Assembly (NCBI RefSeq): GCF_016908395.1
Contig: NZ_JAFBDU010000010.1
Span: 1-64,000 of the forward strand
Source of the DNA: Metabacillus crassostreae
GTDB taxonomy: Bacteria; Bacillota; Bacilli; Bacillales; Bacillaceae
Direction: 5' to 3'
Length of the DNA stretch: 64,000 nucleotides
Part shown: piece after piece, positions 47,064 through 56,884 of the stretch
Layout: every line of letters starts with the position of its first letter
Numbering within the stretch: position 1 is the first letter of the stretch
Program-made: the position numbers and the translations under genes
The notes under the pieces: generated by a model
Told to the model about the DNA's origin: nothing
The model's input: only the letters and a program-made list of their open reading frames with translations
Database searches by the model: none

Positions 47064-47103
47064 AGCGCATGGAGAATTTTTTTCTCCATGCGCTATTATT
47101 TTT
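47064..47103 (+). terminator. Terminator of the YcxB-like gene
   Basis: AGCGCATGGAGAA and TTCTCCATGCGCT pair over 12-13 bp, and TTATTTTTT follows on the plus strand. Confidence 0.85.
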
Positions 47104-47131
47104 TCCAGCTTTTAATATGAAAAATACACAA

Positions 47132-47166
47132 GATAAAAAGGGCTTGGAATCGCCAAGCCCTTTTAT
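47132..47166 (-). terminator. Terminator of the alpha-glucan locus
   Basis: AAAAGGGCTTGG and CCAAGCCCTTTT enclose a 5-nt loop. On the minus strand TTTTTATC follows, about 45 bp beyond the amylase stop. Confidence 0.85.
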
Positions 47167-47210
47167 TTTACCTTTTAATAATTTCCTCATAAGTAATTCA
47201 GTTCTACTAT

Positions 47211-48936
47211 CTATTTAACCATAATTTGATAAGCCCATGGCTCTAAATTGAACTGTTGTTTGCTATTCATTTTGAAGAGTTTATTCGAAGGAAACATGTG
47301 ATATTTTCCTTCTGACATGTTAGCTTCTACCTGACCAGAAACAGTTTCTGTTGATAAATTAGCGACAACAATTACCTTCGATTTACCTTTTACTCTTTCA
47401 AAAGCAAGAATACGTTCATCAGATGTTTCTAAAATGTTCGTTTCTCCACCAGTTGAACCATTCCACAATGCCTGATTTTTCTTTTTTAATCGAATGAAAT
47501 CTTTATAAAACTCTTGCATAGATAAGTCTTGCCACGAAATTTCGTCTTTATCAAAGAATGCCAAGCGTTTATTAAGTCCTGCCTCTTGACCAGAATAAAT
47601 TAATGGTATGCCTGGTAAAGTAAAGGTTAATGCAGCCATTGTTTTTTCAACTTCACCGAATAACTCTGATGTAGTACCTTCCCATGAATTATCATCATGA
47701 TTAGTAGTCCAATGCATGGCATAGGAGCCAGTTGGATAAAACTGTTTCATTTTATGAAGATACGACTTTATGCCTGTTGTTCCTTTATTACCTGCTGCAA
47801 TATCTCTCATCGTGTGAGTAAGCTCCCATCCATAATTGAGGTTGAAAGCATTCTTTAACAAGTCAAATTCTACATTATCTTCTGCTAACAGATAAACTGG
47901 CTTTATTTTATCTAGTTCTTTTCGCGCTGTTTCCCAGAAGTCTACCGGTACACCACCTGCGTAATCAGCACGATACCCGTCAATATCGGCTTCTTGTACC
48001 CAATATTTCATCGCATCAAGCATAGCAGCTCGCATATCATCATTTTCAAAATTTAAATCTGCTACATCCATCCAGTCTGTTCCCGGAGGATGAGTAATAT
48101 TCCCTTCATTATTCAATGTGTACCATTCTTTATTTTTTGTCCAAATATGGTCTTTACCTGTATGATTGGCAACCCAATCAAGCATGACTTTGAAGCCCAT
48201 ATCATGTGCTCTATCTACCAAGCTTTTGAAATCTTCCATTGTGCCAAACTCCGGATTTATTGCTTTATAATTTTGTATGGCATAGTATGAGCCTAACGTT
48301 CCGATCCTTCCCTCCTCAGAAATTGGATGAATTGGCATAAACCACAATACTTCAACTCCTAATTTTTTTAATCGAGGTAAATGTTTTTCAAATGCTTTAA
48401 AGGTTCCTTCGGGTGTATATTGTCTGACATTCACTTCATAAATTGTTGAATCCTTTGACCATTCTGGAAAATGGGCGGTACTATTTTCAACTGTGACTGT
48501 GTAATCAGGAGAGGTATACACATAATCATCTCCCTCTTTAATATAAACTTGTTCATATTCATTTAACTTGGTAAACCCCTTGCTATCCCCGTCTTTCTCT
48601 CCTGTTTCACGATTAACCACAATAAAATTGATGACCTCTGAATTTTCATTTAATTTAACATCTACATATGCACCATGCTCTCCTATTTGATCATTTGAAA
48701 AAGGAGTAGCACCTGTTGGCCAACCACCCACTTGATCTGAAGGTGTTGCAGCAACCCCCCCATAACCAAAGTCCCCATGTGTCGTAATTTTGATCTTCTC
48801 TTTCATAATAAATTCTTATTGTATCATCAGTAGTCTCAGCTGAAGCAGTGTTTGGATAAGGAAAATGAACATTCGAAGTTAACATAATCGCCATCATTAA
48901 TAGTACTACACTCTTACTCAAATATTTTTTCAACAT
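47211..48936 (-). pseudogene. Secreted GH13 alpha-amylase/pullulanase-type enzyme, frameshifted in a G7 tract
   Basis: A reading frame from ATG at 48936 (AGAAGGAG upstream) encodes a signal peptide (MLKKYLSKSVVLLMMAIMLT...ASA) and the start of a pullulanase-type carbohydrate-binding domain (IRIYYEREDQNYDTWGLWLWG). It then shifts into a second frame that continues the same domain (ATPSDQVGGWPTGATPF) and a complete GH13 barrel: VMLDWVANHTG, DGYRADYAGG (nucleophile Asp), LLAEDN (acid/base Glu), TTNHDDN. Removing one G from the run of seven near 48757-48763 restores one frame of about 574 codons. A start at 48806 in the second frame would give a leaderless protein. It could be a true inactivation, slippage-based switching or a sequencing error. 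It is the last gene of the glucan locus. Confidence 0.82.
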
Positions 48937-49026
48937 ACCCTACTCCTTCTTTTTTAAAATTAAAGTTCACAAGTCTACCTTTCTAGTTTTTTATTAACTC
49001 AAAGTTTAAGAATTTTAAACTCAAAG

Positions 49027-49075
49027 GCCATGGGCGTGCGGTGGGCCTCCTCGTCGCTATGCGGTCTTGTCTTAA
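49027..49075 (+). repeat. Family A repeat fragment, copy 5
   Basis: Only the central block survives (GGGCGTGCGGTGGGCCTCCT, then CGTCGCTATGCGGTCTTGTC). Both arms are missing. It lies between the amylase and alpha-glucosidase genes, inside the presumed transcript. Confidence 0.6.
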
Positions 49076-49150
49076 ACGGTTTCATTACAACAAAAAAAAA
49101 TGATTAAAAAAGCAATAAAGTTAGTGAAAAGACTATTAGAAAAAACTCTA

Positions 49151-51520
49151 TTAAATATCCAACTTAAAGCGAACCATTTCACCTTCATTTTGGATCAATA
49201 AAGGTGAAATCTCTTCTCCATTTAATAGGACTTCCTTTTCTTCAACAGATCCGTGTATGATCAATGACCATTGTTTCCAATCAGGCTTGTAGGTCCCTTT
49301 ATTTTCAATTGTAAATTCAAGTCTATTTCCATGAAATTCACAGTTAATATGTTTCTCTAAATATTGCCCTTGTTCATAAGAAAATGTGTTTCCATCATCC
49401 TCATATAAAACGTAGCTTGCAGTGCCACTATTAGATGGGTACAAATGAATTTGTAAATCCTCCTCAAGCTGTTTTGTTGATTGTTTAATAGAACCATTAG
49501 ATACAAACGAACCTTCTTTTATAAAAATTGGTAAAATATCAAGTTTTGCTTCTACTAAAATGTGTTTATTACCCTCACTTACTTCACCAGTCCAATAATT
49601 GATCCAATTACCTTCAGGAAGATATACTACCCGGTGGAATGTATCGGGTTTTGTCATTGGAGCGACAATAACATTATCACCGATTAAAAATTGATCAGAT
49701 AAGTTGAAGGTATGATGATCATTTGGATACTCCATAAATAATGGACGCATAACTGGTACACCCGTTTTGCTAGCTTCATGAAATAAAGTATAGAGGTGAG
49801 GCATCCATTTATATCGAAGTTGGATGTATTTTTTTACAACTGCTTCGATTTCTTCACCAAATGACCATGGTTCTTGGCGGATACTTTCAAGCACACTATG
49901 GTTACGGAAATAAGGAGTAAATGTCCCAAATTGTGTCCAACGCGCTAACAACTCACCAGTCGTATCGTGTGCAAACCCACCTACATCTGGTCCAGTCAAA
50001 GCCACACCAGAAATTCCAAGATTCATACACATTGGAATGGCCATTTGTAAATGCTCCCAGAAACTTCTGTTATCCCCAGTCCAAACCGCTGCATAACGTT
50101 GAACCCCAGCATAACCAGCACGAGTTAATAAAAATGGCCGCTTACCATTTAGTAGATTTTTCATACCGCTATAGGTTGCTTCTCCCATATAAAAGCCATA
50201 TAAATTATGCATTTCTCTATGAGTTTTAAGGCTTCCATCTTGATTATGCATCACCTTTGTATCCATAGTTTTGGTTTCATTAAAGACGGCTGGCTCATTC
50301 ATATCATTCCAAATGCCCTCTATCCCCATATCTGTATAAAATTTATGTTTTTCTCCCCACCACTTTCTCACATCACTATTTGTAAAGTCCGGAAAGGCAC
50401 TTTTTCCTGGCCAAACATCTCCATGATAGATTTGACCGTCAATGTATTGACAAAATTTATCACCATAAATCCCCTCTTGATAGATAGAGTATTCCGGGTC
50501 TTCTTTAACTCCTGGATCAACGATTGGTATGACATGAATACCTGCTTTCTTTAAATCTTTCAAAAGTTGTTCTGGATTTGGAAAACGTTCGCGATCAAAT
50601 GTAAAAACCCTGTAACCATCCATATAATGAATATCTAAATAGATCGCATCCACCGGTATCTCTTTTTCTAAGAAATGATTAACAAGTTCTCGCACTTCTG
50701 CTTCCGTTTCATAACTGTAACGGGATTGATGATAACCGAGTGCCCATTTTGGCGGAATATCCATCCGACCAGTAAGTGTTGTATATTGTTCCAATACATT
50801 TTTAGGTGTTGGACCTAACATCACATAGTAGTCTAGTTCCCCACCTTCAGCAGAAAAAGAGTAAACATCATTTTCTGTTTTCATATCAAACACTGATTTG
50901 AATGTATTATCAAAGAAAATACCATGAGCAAAACCTTTGTTTAAGGTCATAAAAAACGGAATAGATTGATACAGTGCATCGATTTCTGGATTATGTGGTG
51001 CAAACACATCACTATTCCACATCGTCATCTTTTCTCCACGTTTATCTAAAAAGCTGGTCTTCTCACCAAATCCATAGAAATGATCTTCTTTTTTCATCTC
51101 TTTATAGCAAATAACTTCTTTTTTGTCGTTATATCCCATACCACGTATGGTTTCTTGAACTAGTATACGTTCATTATGATCATAAATAGCAATACGAAAA
51201 GGGGTACGAAAGACTTTTATTGATAGTTTAGAAGTATGAAGTTCAATTGTTTCTATAGTTTCTCTAACATCTACCTCAACAACTTCTGGTTCTATTACTA
51301 GTGCAAAACTACTTTCCATAGTAGGTGATGCAAAAGGGTTCATAACAACCCTTACAATTTCCTCCTTATAGAATTGTAGATTCACAAACCCTTGTTCACA
51401 AACAAATGAAAATATGTTATCGACTTTCGTAAAAGAATTCAAATTACCAATATCATGATACGGAACCCCTTCAATAGACTTTTTACTTCCCGGATGGATA
51501 GCGAAACTTGTATCTTGCAT
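49151..51520 (-). CDS. GH31 family alpha-glucosidase (cytoplasmic)
   Basis: Glycoside hydrolase of 789 aa without a signal peptide. The GH31 catalytic nucleophile lies in GIWNDMNEP and the acid/base Asp in WTGDNRSFWEHL; FYGFGEKTSFLDKRG and HQSRYSYETEAEV are further family marks. It probably hydrolyses alpha-linked oligosaccharides such as maltooligosaccharides or isomaltose brought in by the adjacent ABC importer. AAGGAGG lies 7 nt before the ATG. It follows the permease genes after 115 bp; the exact linkage preference cannot be judged from the sequence. Confidence 0.92.
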   Translation of the reverse strand: MQDTSFAIHPGSKKSIEGVPYHDIGNLNSFTKVDNIFSFVCEQGFVNLQFYKEEIVRVVMNPFASPTMESSFALVIEPEVVEVDVRETIETIELHTSKLSIKVFRTPFRIAIYDHNERILVQETIRGMGYNDKKEVICYKEMKKEDHFYGFGEKTSFLDKRGEKMTMWNSDVFAPHNPEIDALYQSIPFFMTLNKGFAHGIFFDNTFKSVFDMKTENDVYSFSAEGGELDYYVMLGPTPKNVLEQYTTLTGRMDIPPKWALGYHQSRYSYETEAEVRELVNHFLEKEIPVDAIYLDIHYMDGYRVFTFDRERFPNPEQLLKDLKKAGIHVIPIVDPGVKEDPEYSIYQEGIYGDKFCQYIDGQIYHGDVWPGKSAFPDFTNSDVRKWWGEKHKFYTDMGIEGIWNDMNEPAVFNETKTMDTKVMHNQDGSLKTHREMHNLYGFYMGEATYSGMKNLLNGKRPFLLTRAGYAGVQRYAAVWTGDNRSFWEHLQMAIPMCMNLGISGVALTGPDVGGFAHDTTGELLARWTQFGTFTPYFRNHSVLESIRQEPWSFGEEIEAVVKKYIQLRYKWMPHLYTLFHEASKTGVPVMRPLFMEYPNDHHTFNLSDQFLIGDNVIVAPMTKPDTFHRVVYLPEGNWINYWTGEVSEGNKHILVEAKLDILPIFIKEGSFVSNGSIKQSTKQLEEDLQIHLYPSNSGTASYVLYEDDGNTFSYEQGQYLEKHINCEFHGNRLEFTIENKGTYKPDWKQWSLIIHGSVEEKEVLLNGEEISPLLIQNEGEMVRFKLDI

Positions 51521-51635
51521 CCATAGACCTCCTTATATCCTAATCATTGTTTCATTCACACTATTAAATCAAACGAGTTTTTTGTTCTTGTATCGAAATG
51601 TGAGTGAACATCACTTTAAATCTCTTTTTCTTTCC

Positions 51636-52520
51636 TCAGCCTTTAACAGATCCAAGTGTAATTCCTTTAACGAAATATCTTTGGAAGAACGGATAAATCA
51701 CTAAAAGAGGAAGCATTGAAATGAATATTTTCGCAGCATTCAAGGTTTGATTGGAAGAGCTTGCAATTCGTTGTGCTGATTCTGCATCAATTTTTGAAGG
51801 ATCAATTTCCACAGTGACCGAACGTATATATGTTTGTAATGGATATAAATCATTATTTGTCATTAACACCAGTGCCTGAAAAAACTCATTCCAATGCATA
51901 ACAATCGTAAATACTAAGATTGTCGCCAATACTGGCTTTGACAATGGTAAATAGATACTAAATAGAATTCTCCATGGACCTGCCCCATCCATTACTGCTG
52001 ACTCTTCTAATTCCTTTGGCAGGTTTCTAAAGAAATTCATGACCAAAATGACATTAAATACAGGTAATCCACCACCAAGGACAAGTCCCCATATATTGTT
52101 TGTCATTCCCAGAGTTTTCATTGTCATATACCATGGAACTAAACCACCATTAAAAAGCATCGCAAAAATTAAAAGCCACATAATGATATTTCTTGGTCCA
52201 AACTCTTTTGATGTTTTTGATAGTGGATATGCCATTAATACCACAACAACAAAGGTAGTGATTGTCCCCAAGACCACTCGTTGGATTGACACAAAAAATG
52301 ATTTAAGAAATTTAGCATCCTCAATAATTAGTGAATAAGCTGCTAAAGTAAAATCTTTTGGCCAAAAAAATACTTGCCCTGCAGAGACAGCTGCTTTATC
52401 ACTTAACGAGATAACTAACGTATACCAAACAGGATAAATACAAAGAAACGTAATTAACATAAGCAAAAAAACATTAAATCCATTGAAAAATTTAGATAGT
52501 GCTGATTTATCTTCTACCAT
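51636..52520 (-). CDS. Carbohydrate ABC transporter permease (LplC/YtcP-like)
   Basis: Inner-membrane permease of 294 aa with six hydrophobic segments. The EAA loop that contacts the ATPase reads EESAVMDGAGPWRILFSIYLPLSKP. The C-terminal ending FQRYFVKGITLGSVKG is the standard one for the CUT1 LplC/YtcP branch. It follows the first permease after 16 bp and pairs with it. No ATPase gene is in the window, so a shared ATPase such as MsmX is likely. Confidence 0.92.
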   Translation of the reverse strand: MVEDKSALSKFFNGFNVFLLMLITFLCIYPVWYTLVISLSDKAAVSAGQVFFWPKDFTLAAYSLIIEDAKFLKSFFVSIQRVVLGTITTFVVVVLMAYPLSKTSKEFGPRNIIMWLLIFAMLFNGGLVPWYMTMKTLGMTNNIWGLVLGGGLPVFNVILVMNFFRNLPKELEESAVMDGAGPWRILFSIYLPLSKPVLATILVFTIVMHWNEFFQALVLMTNNDLYPLQTYIRSVTVEIDPSKIDAESAQRIASSSNQTLNAAKIFISMLPLLVIYPFFQRYFVKGITLGSVKG

Positions 52521-52536
52521 TTACATCACACCTTTA

Positions 52537-53493
52537 TTAGAAAATTCGATAATTCGCAAAACGATATGCTAATCCATATGAGACCGCAATAAGAATAAAT
52601 CCTACAACAGATTTTAGTAGTCCCACTGCTGTTGCTAAACCATATTGCATATCAATAAGCCCAGCCCGGTAAACCCATGTGTCGATAATATCTCCAGTTG
52701 AATAAACAAGTGGATTATAAAGATTAAAAATTTGGTCGAAACCTGCATTCAAAATGTTCCCCATGCTTAACGTACCTAATAAAACAGCAACAGGTAATAT
52801 ACTCGGTAGCGTAATACTTATTAACCGTCTAAACTGAGAAGCTCCATCAATAGCAGCCGCTTCATACAATTCTGGACTGATAGATGTTAGTGCTGCAAAA
52901 TAAATAATTGCCGCAAATCCAAATTCCTTCCATATATCACTACCAACAACAAGAGCTGGAAATATTTCCGCATCAGCAAAGAACAAAATAGGTTCAATTC
53001 CTATCGTAGTAATAAATTGATTGACCGGACCAGAGATCGAAAACATATCCAACATAATGCCAGCTATAATGACCCAAGACAAAAAGTGAGGTAAATAGAC
53101 AATCGTCTGAACAGATCGGGTAAAAAACTTTTTTTTCACTTCATTTAACATCAAAGCAAATACTAATGGCACAATTAAGTTTCCAATCATTTTTGCTAAT
53201 GCAATGAGAATCGTATTTCTAAATATTTGCTTACTATCATCAAGCTCAAACATATACTTAAAATTGTCTAATCCAATCCATTCTGACTTGAATAATCCTA
53301 TCCCTGGATTAAAATCTTTAAAAGCCATTAAGATTCCATACATAGGCAATAAATTAAAAAAGAATAACCATATGATTCCCGGAAGCAGCATCAAAAAGTA
53401 ATGCTTATAATCAGATCTGTTTTTCTTAGCCTTTGTTCTAAGGTTGATACGAACACCACGATGAATTTTTATCGTTTCCGTTTTATTTTCCAT
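52537..53493 (-). CDS. Carbohydrate ABC transporter permease (LplB/YtcQ-cluster type)
   Basis: First permease subunit, 318 aa, with six helices after a basic cytoplasmic N-terminus. The EAA loop is ELYEAAAIDGASQFRRLISI. MLLPGIIWLFFFNLLPMYGI and VGFILIAVSYGLAYRFANYRIF match the LplB branch. AAGGAGG precedes the ATG. It lies 58 bp downstream of the solute-binding protein gene in the standard SBP-permease-permease order. Confidence 0.92.
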   Translation of the reverse strand: MENKTETIKIHRGVRINLRTKAKKNRSDYKHYFLMLLPGIIWLFFFNLLPMYGILMAFKDFNPGIGLFKSEWIGLDNFKYMFELDDSKQIFRNTILIALAKMIGNLIVPLVFALMLNEVKKKFFTRSVQTIVYLPHFLSWVIIAGIMLDMFSISGPVNQFITTIGIEPILFFADAEIFPALVVGSDIWKEFGFAAIIYFAALTSISPELYEAAAIDGASQFRRLISITLPSILPVAVLLGTLSMGNILNAGFDQIFNLYNPLVYSTGDIIDTWVYRAGLIDMQYGLATAVGLLKSVVGFILIAVSYGLAYRFANYRIF

Positions 53494-53551
53494 ACTTATC
53501 CTCCTTAAGAAGATATCAAGACGAGTGAATACCCACCCGTCTTGACTTTTT

Positions 53552-55228
53552 TTACTTTAATTCATTTACTTCCTTCGTGATTTGGTCTCCACCTTGGTCG
53601 TGCCACTTCTCAACAAATTTATCAAAATCACTTAGTGGTGCATTACCCATGATAATTTTTAGGAACGTTTCATCTTCTAATTTCTTTAAATTATTCCATT
53701 TTAATTCCATCGTTTTTGTTTTTGCTGTGGCTATACTACGAACATAATTGATATCTGCATTGATGAAAGCAGAGCCCCCATTTAGATGAGCGTATAAATG
53801 AGTGAAGAATGCTTCATCTCCGGCTCTATCCCAGTATTGAATGTTATAGTCATCGTACGGTTCCTTTTTCACATTCTTCACATGTTCTGCCAGATCATAC
53901 GCAAAGCCATAGTTTACTTTATCAATATCCTCTAGCTTAAGTTCTCCAGCGAGATGCTTCTGTGTTGAAGTTACAGCATACTCTAACTGATCTCCATGAC
54001 CCATTACCATGAATAACGGAATTTCCTGTGAAGTCATTTGCTTATCCGCTACTACTTCCTCATAACTAGCATCTTTCTCGCTAACATGAATATTAAGCAT
54101 CTTAATCACGGCTTCTGGATGTTCATAATCTTTGCTTACTACTACATAAGTGCTTCCAGTAGTTTCGTTTGAATTAATTTTCCCTGTGGAATCTGCTGGA
54201 CCAGCATATGGACGCCAGTTAGCTTTCGGATCATTTTTAATGGAATCTTCCAGATTATAAGGTGACCACCAAGGACCAAAGAAGATACCCGCTTTCCCAC
54301 TTACTAGAACTTCTTGCGCACTTTTTCTTAAAGCCATTTCCTTGTCTATAATCCCTTTTGCATACCAATCGCGCATCATTTCAAGTGTTTTCTTTGTTTC
54401 TGATGTAGTAGATCCATAAACAGCCTTTCCATCTTTATCTTCTACCCATATTCCCGGGTAAGCATTATTCGCAAAGAATAGGGATGAGAAATTTAAGAAA
54501 TGATCACTTGAGGTCAGAAATGTTGAACTCAGCGCTCCTCCTTGTGATGTTCCAACGATTCCTAATGTATTTTCTCCACCCATTTTATTATCAATGAATG
54601 CTTGTGCAATTTTTTCAAGATCTTCTAAAGTCTTAGGTGCCTTAAGACCTAGTTCATCAAGCCAATCTTGTCGTATCCAAGTTAAAGGTGCTGATGGAAG
54701 TGTAGTCTCAGGTAATGCATATAGCTTTCCATCGTAAGTTACATTCTCTAATAGTCCTGGATTTGACTTATAAATATCCTTTAATCGCTCTGCACCATAA
54801 TCCTCATAAACATCAGTTAAATCTGCTAACTGACCTGCTTTAACCATTTGTTTAAGTTGAGTTTCATTAACTACCATAGCATCTGGGATATCATTACTAG
54901 CAATTGACAAACTTACTTTTTGTTCATAGTCCTCTCCTGCTGTTGCTTCCCATTCATGTTTTGAAACAATGTTATACTGATCCTCTAACCAACGTGTGTA
55001 TACATTGTCTTCAGGTGTATCATCACCTTCAAATTTATAGTTCGGATCAATACCTCTTCCAATTGAAATTTCAACAGGCTCCGAAAAACTTCCTAGCGGA
55101 TCAATATTTTCTTCGGAAGTTTTACTTTTGTTTTCTTTTGATTCGTTACTGCTTACATCATTTCCCATACAAGCACTTAAACTTGCAATAACTAAAAGCA
55201 TACTAAAAAGTGTGAACAGCTTTTTCAT
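53552..55228 (-). CDS. Extracellular sugar-binding lipoprotein (LplA/YtcQ-like)
   Basis: Solute-binding protein of 558 aa for the adjacent permeases. The N-terminus is a lipoprotein signal (LFSMLLVIASLSAC with the lipobox LSAC), followed by a Ser/Asn/Lys-rich linker. The mature part has the large type used by LplA/YtcQ importers (YKFEGDDTPEDNVYTRWLED; WIRQDWLDELGLKAPKTLEDL). GGGGG lies 6 nt before the ATG. Two cre-like sites lie upstream. The neighbouring glycosidases suggest an alpha-glucooligosaccharide ligand; this is inference. Confidence 0.92.
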   Translation of the reverse strand: MKKLFTLFSMLLVIASLSACMGNDVSSNESKENKSKTSEENIDPLGSFSEPVEISIGRGIDPNYKFEGDDTPEDNVYTRWLEDQYNIVSKHEWEATAGEDYEQKVSLSIASNDIPDAMVVNETQLKQMVKAGQLADLTDVYEDYGAERLKDIYKSNPGLLENVTYDGKLYALPETTLPSAPLTWIRQDWLDELGLKAPKTLEDLEKIAQAFIDNKMGGENTLGIVGTSQGGALSSTFLTSSDHFLNFSSLFFANNAYPGIWVEDKDGKAVYGSTTSETKKTLEMMRDWYAKGIIDKEMALRKSAQEVLVSGKAGIFFGPWWSPYNLEDSIKNDPKANWRPYAGPADSTGKINSNETTGSTYVVVSKDYEHPEAVIKMLNIHVSEKDASYEEVVADKQMTSQEIPLFMVMGHGDQLEYAVTSTQKHLAGELKLEDIDKVNYGFAYDLAEHVKNVKKEPYDDYNIQYWDRAGDEAFFTHLYAHLNGGSAFINADINYVRSIATAKTKTMELKWNNLKKLEDETFLKIIMGNAPLSDFDKFVEKWHDQGGDQITKEVNELK

Positions 55229-55255
55229 CCTAATCCCCCTCTTGATTCCCTTTAT

Positions 55256-55269
55256 TGTTTACGTTTTCA
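55256..55269. promoter_or_regulatory. cre-like site near the solute-binding protein start
   Basis: Minus strand TGAAAACGTAAACA matches the cre consensus at 13 of 14 positions. It lies about 28 bp before the start codon. Confidence 0.55.
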
Positions 55270-55298
55270 ATATATCACGATGTCTGATTCTATAAGTT

Positions 55299-55312
55299 AG
55301 AAAGCGATTTCA
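55299..55312. promoter_or_regulatory. cre-like site in the solute-binding protein promoter region
   Basis: AGAAAGCGATTTCA matches the cre consensus at 13 of 14 positions. On the minus strand it overlaps TTTGAA, a possible -35, 16 bp before TAGAAT, a possible -10. Confidence 0.6.
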
Positions 55313-55340
55313 AATATAGTTGATTATTCTACTAACAATT

Positions 55341-55385
55341 AGAAAAACGTCCGAAAAATGTCTATCTTTTTTCCGAACGTTTTCT
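55341..55385 (-). terminator. Hairpin between response regulator and transporter genes
   Basis: Minus strand GAAAACGTTCGGAAAAA pairs with TTTTTCGGACGTTTTTC around a short loop, with a T-rich flank. It probably ends the kinase-regulator transcript and separates it from the transporter promoter. Confidence 0.65.
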
Positions 55386-55495
55386 ACCCTTTTTTAGTTT
55401 TCCTTATTTACTCCTCATTCTTGGCTGTGTGATTTGTGAAAAATAAAAAGGTTCGAATAAAGTGAACTTTAATTCGAACGAGACCTATATCCTAC

Positions 55496-56884
55496 TTACT
55501 CTTTGAAGCTTCTTCTATACTCACTAGGCAATACTCCTACATAATCTCGAAACAGTCTGCTAAAGTATTTTTCATCGTTATATCCAACCTTCTCCGATAT
55601 CCACTGAATCGTTTTTGAAGAATTTTGCAAATATTCTTTTGCTCTCTCTATGCGAATTTCCCGTAAATAATCTGTATAAGTTTGACCAATAATATCTTTA
55701 AAACATTGGCTAAAATAACTACTGCTCATATTCACTTTTCTCGCAATCTCCCCTGCTGTCAAAGGCTGATTGATCATTCTTTGTGCCATTGTCACAGCTC
55801 TCATGATACTATCATGAATTTCATCTGAATAAGGAGTTTTCGTATTTATTACCTTAATGATTTCTCTCGTTTCTCTTAACCATTTCTCAAAATGAAACCA
55901 ACTGGACAGAAAATCTTCTATTGTGATGGGTTCAGACAAAATTTGACTGTAGAGCCGGTTCCATTCATCTGTTAATGAATAAAAAAACCTTGTTAATCTT
56001 ATTGGTTGCATCCGCAAAGATTTAACCTCATGAATCATTCGAGCAAAAATAGTTTCATCATAAAGCCATTCACCAGATAGCCATCTCTCCTTCATTTCAT
56101 TTAAATCATATTTCGTTTCTTTTTTCTTCTTCATCAACACATCTTCACTATGAACAATCTGAAAAGACTCTGCAGGATTGTAATCATAAAACAAGTCACT
56201 CTTTTGATATCCACGTAGAAGTTGTAGAATCGATTTTCGATCCATTCCTTTCAGATTTTGAAACATTATTAGAGCATGTTCTGAGTTTGAATCAATTTCA
56301 GACAGCCACTCAATTATTAATGTTTTTTCTTGTTCTACAATATCTGTCCAATACCATATCCCAGAATCTGCTTCTAGCGCTTTTTTTAATAAAGCTGAAT
56401 TTAACTTTGCTTCATCCTTTTGGAGGTTTAATGCGTATAGCACAACTAGATCATCTGTTGCTTCAATTTCATTCTCATTACTTAAATTTTTGTTTGAAGA
56501 ATCTTTCTGTTCGATTAATGAAACTATTCTTCCTAGGACATCTTCAAATTGCTCTTTTTCTAACTCAGTTTTAGCAATATAGTCAACTGCTCCTATGCGA
56601 AGGGCTTTTTGTACATATTCAAAGTCTTGGTGCAGCGTAAGAACAACAATTTGAATGTGTGGAAATTTTCGGCTTACCTCCTCCATTAATTCAATACCTG
56701 ACATAACAGGCATAGCTAAGTCCGTTACTATTAGATCAACCTTGTTCGTTTCCAAAAATTCAAGAGCTTTCTCACCATTATTAGCTTCTCCCACGACAGA
56801 CATTCCAAATTCTTCCCAAGGCATGAATGATATTAATCCCTTACGAACGATTTTTTCATCGTCTACAATTAACACTCGTATCAT
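55496..56884 (-). CDS. AraC-type two-component response regulator (YesN-like)
   Basis: Regulator of 462 aa. The N-terminal receiver domain has LIVDDEKIVRKGL, the phospho-acceptor Asp in DLIVTDLAMPVMSGIEL and the conserved Lys in IAKTE. A long middle domain is followed by a C-terminal double helix-turn-helix of the AraC type (LTAGEIARKVNMSSSYFSQCFK; IQWISEKVGYNDEKYFSRLFRDY). Its start overlaps the kinase stop by 4 bp (ATGA), which indicates coupling. It probably activates the adjacent transporter and glycosidase genes. Confidence 0.93.
   Translation of the reverse strand: MIRVLIVDDEKIVRKGLISFMPWEEFGMSVVGEANNGEKALEFLETNKVDLIVTDLAMPVMSGIELMEEVSRKFPHIQIVVLTLHQDFEYVQKALRIGAVDYIAKTELEKEQFEDVLGRIVSLIEQKDSSNKNLSNENEIEATDDLVVLYALNLQKDEAKLNSALLKKALEADSGIWYWTDIVEQEKTLIIEWLSEIDSNSEHALIMFQNLKGMDRKSILQLLRGYQKSDLFYDYNPAESFQIVHSEDVLMKKKKETKYDLNEMKERWLSGEWLYDETIFARMIHEVKSLRMQPIRLTRFFYSLTDEWNRLYSQILSEPITIEDFLSSWFHFEKWLRETREIIKVINTKTPYSDEIHDSIMRAVTMAQRMINQPLTAGEIARKVNMSSSYFSQCFKDIIGQTYTDYLREIRIERAKEYLQNSSKTIQWISEKVGYNDEKYFSRLFRDYVGVLPSEYRRSFKE

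Noticed and set aside
48691-48936. Separate 81-residue secreted protein
   Set aside because: Its first 60 residues are the missing signal peptide and domain start of the adjacent amylase; the last 20 are out-of-frame translation after the G7 tract.
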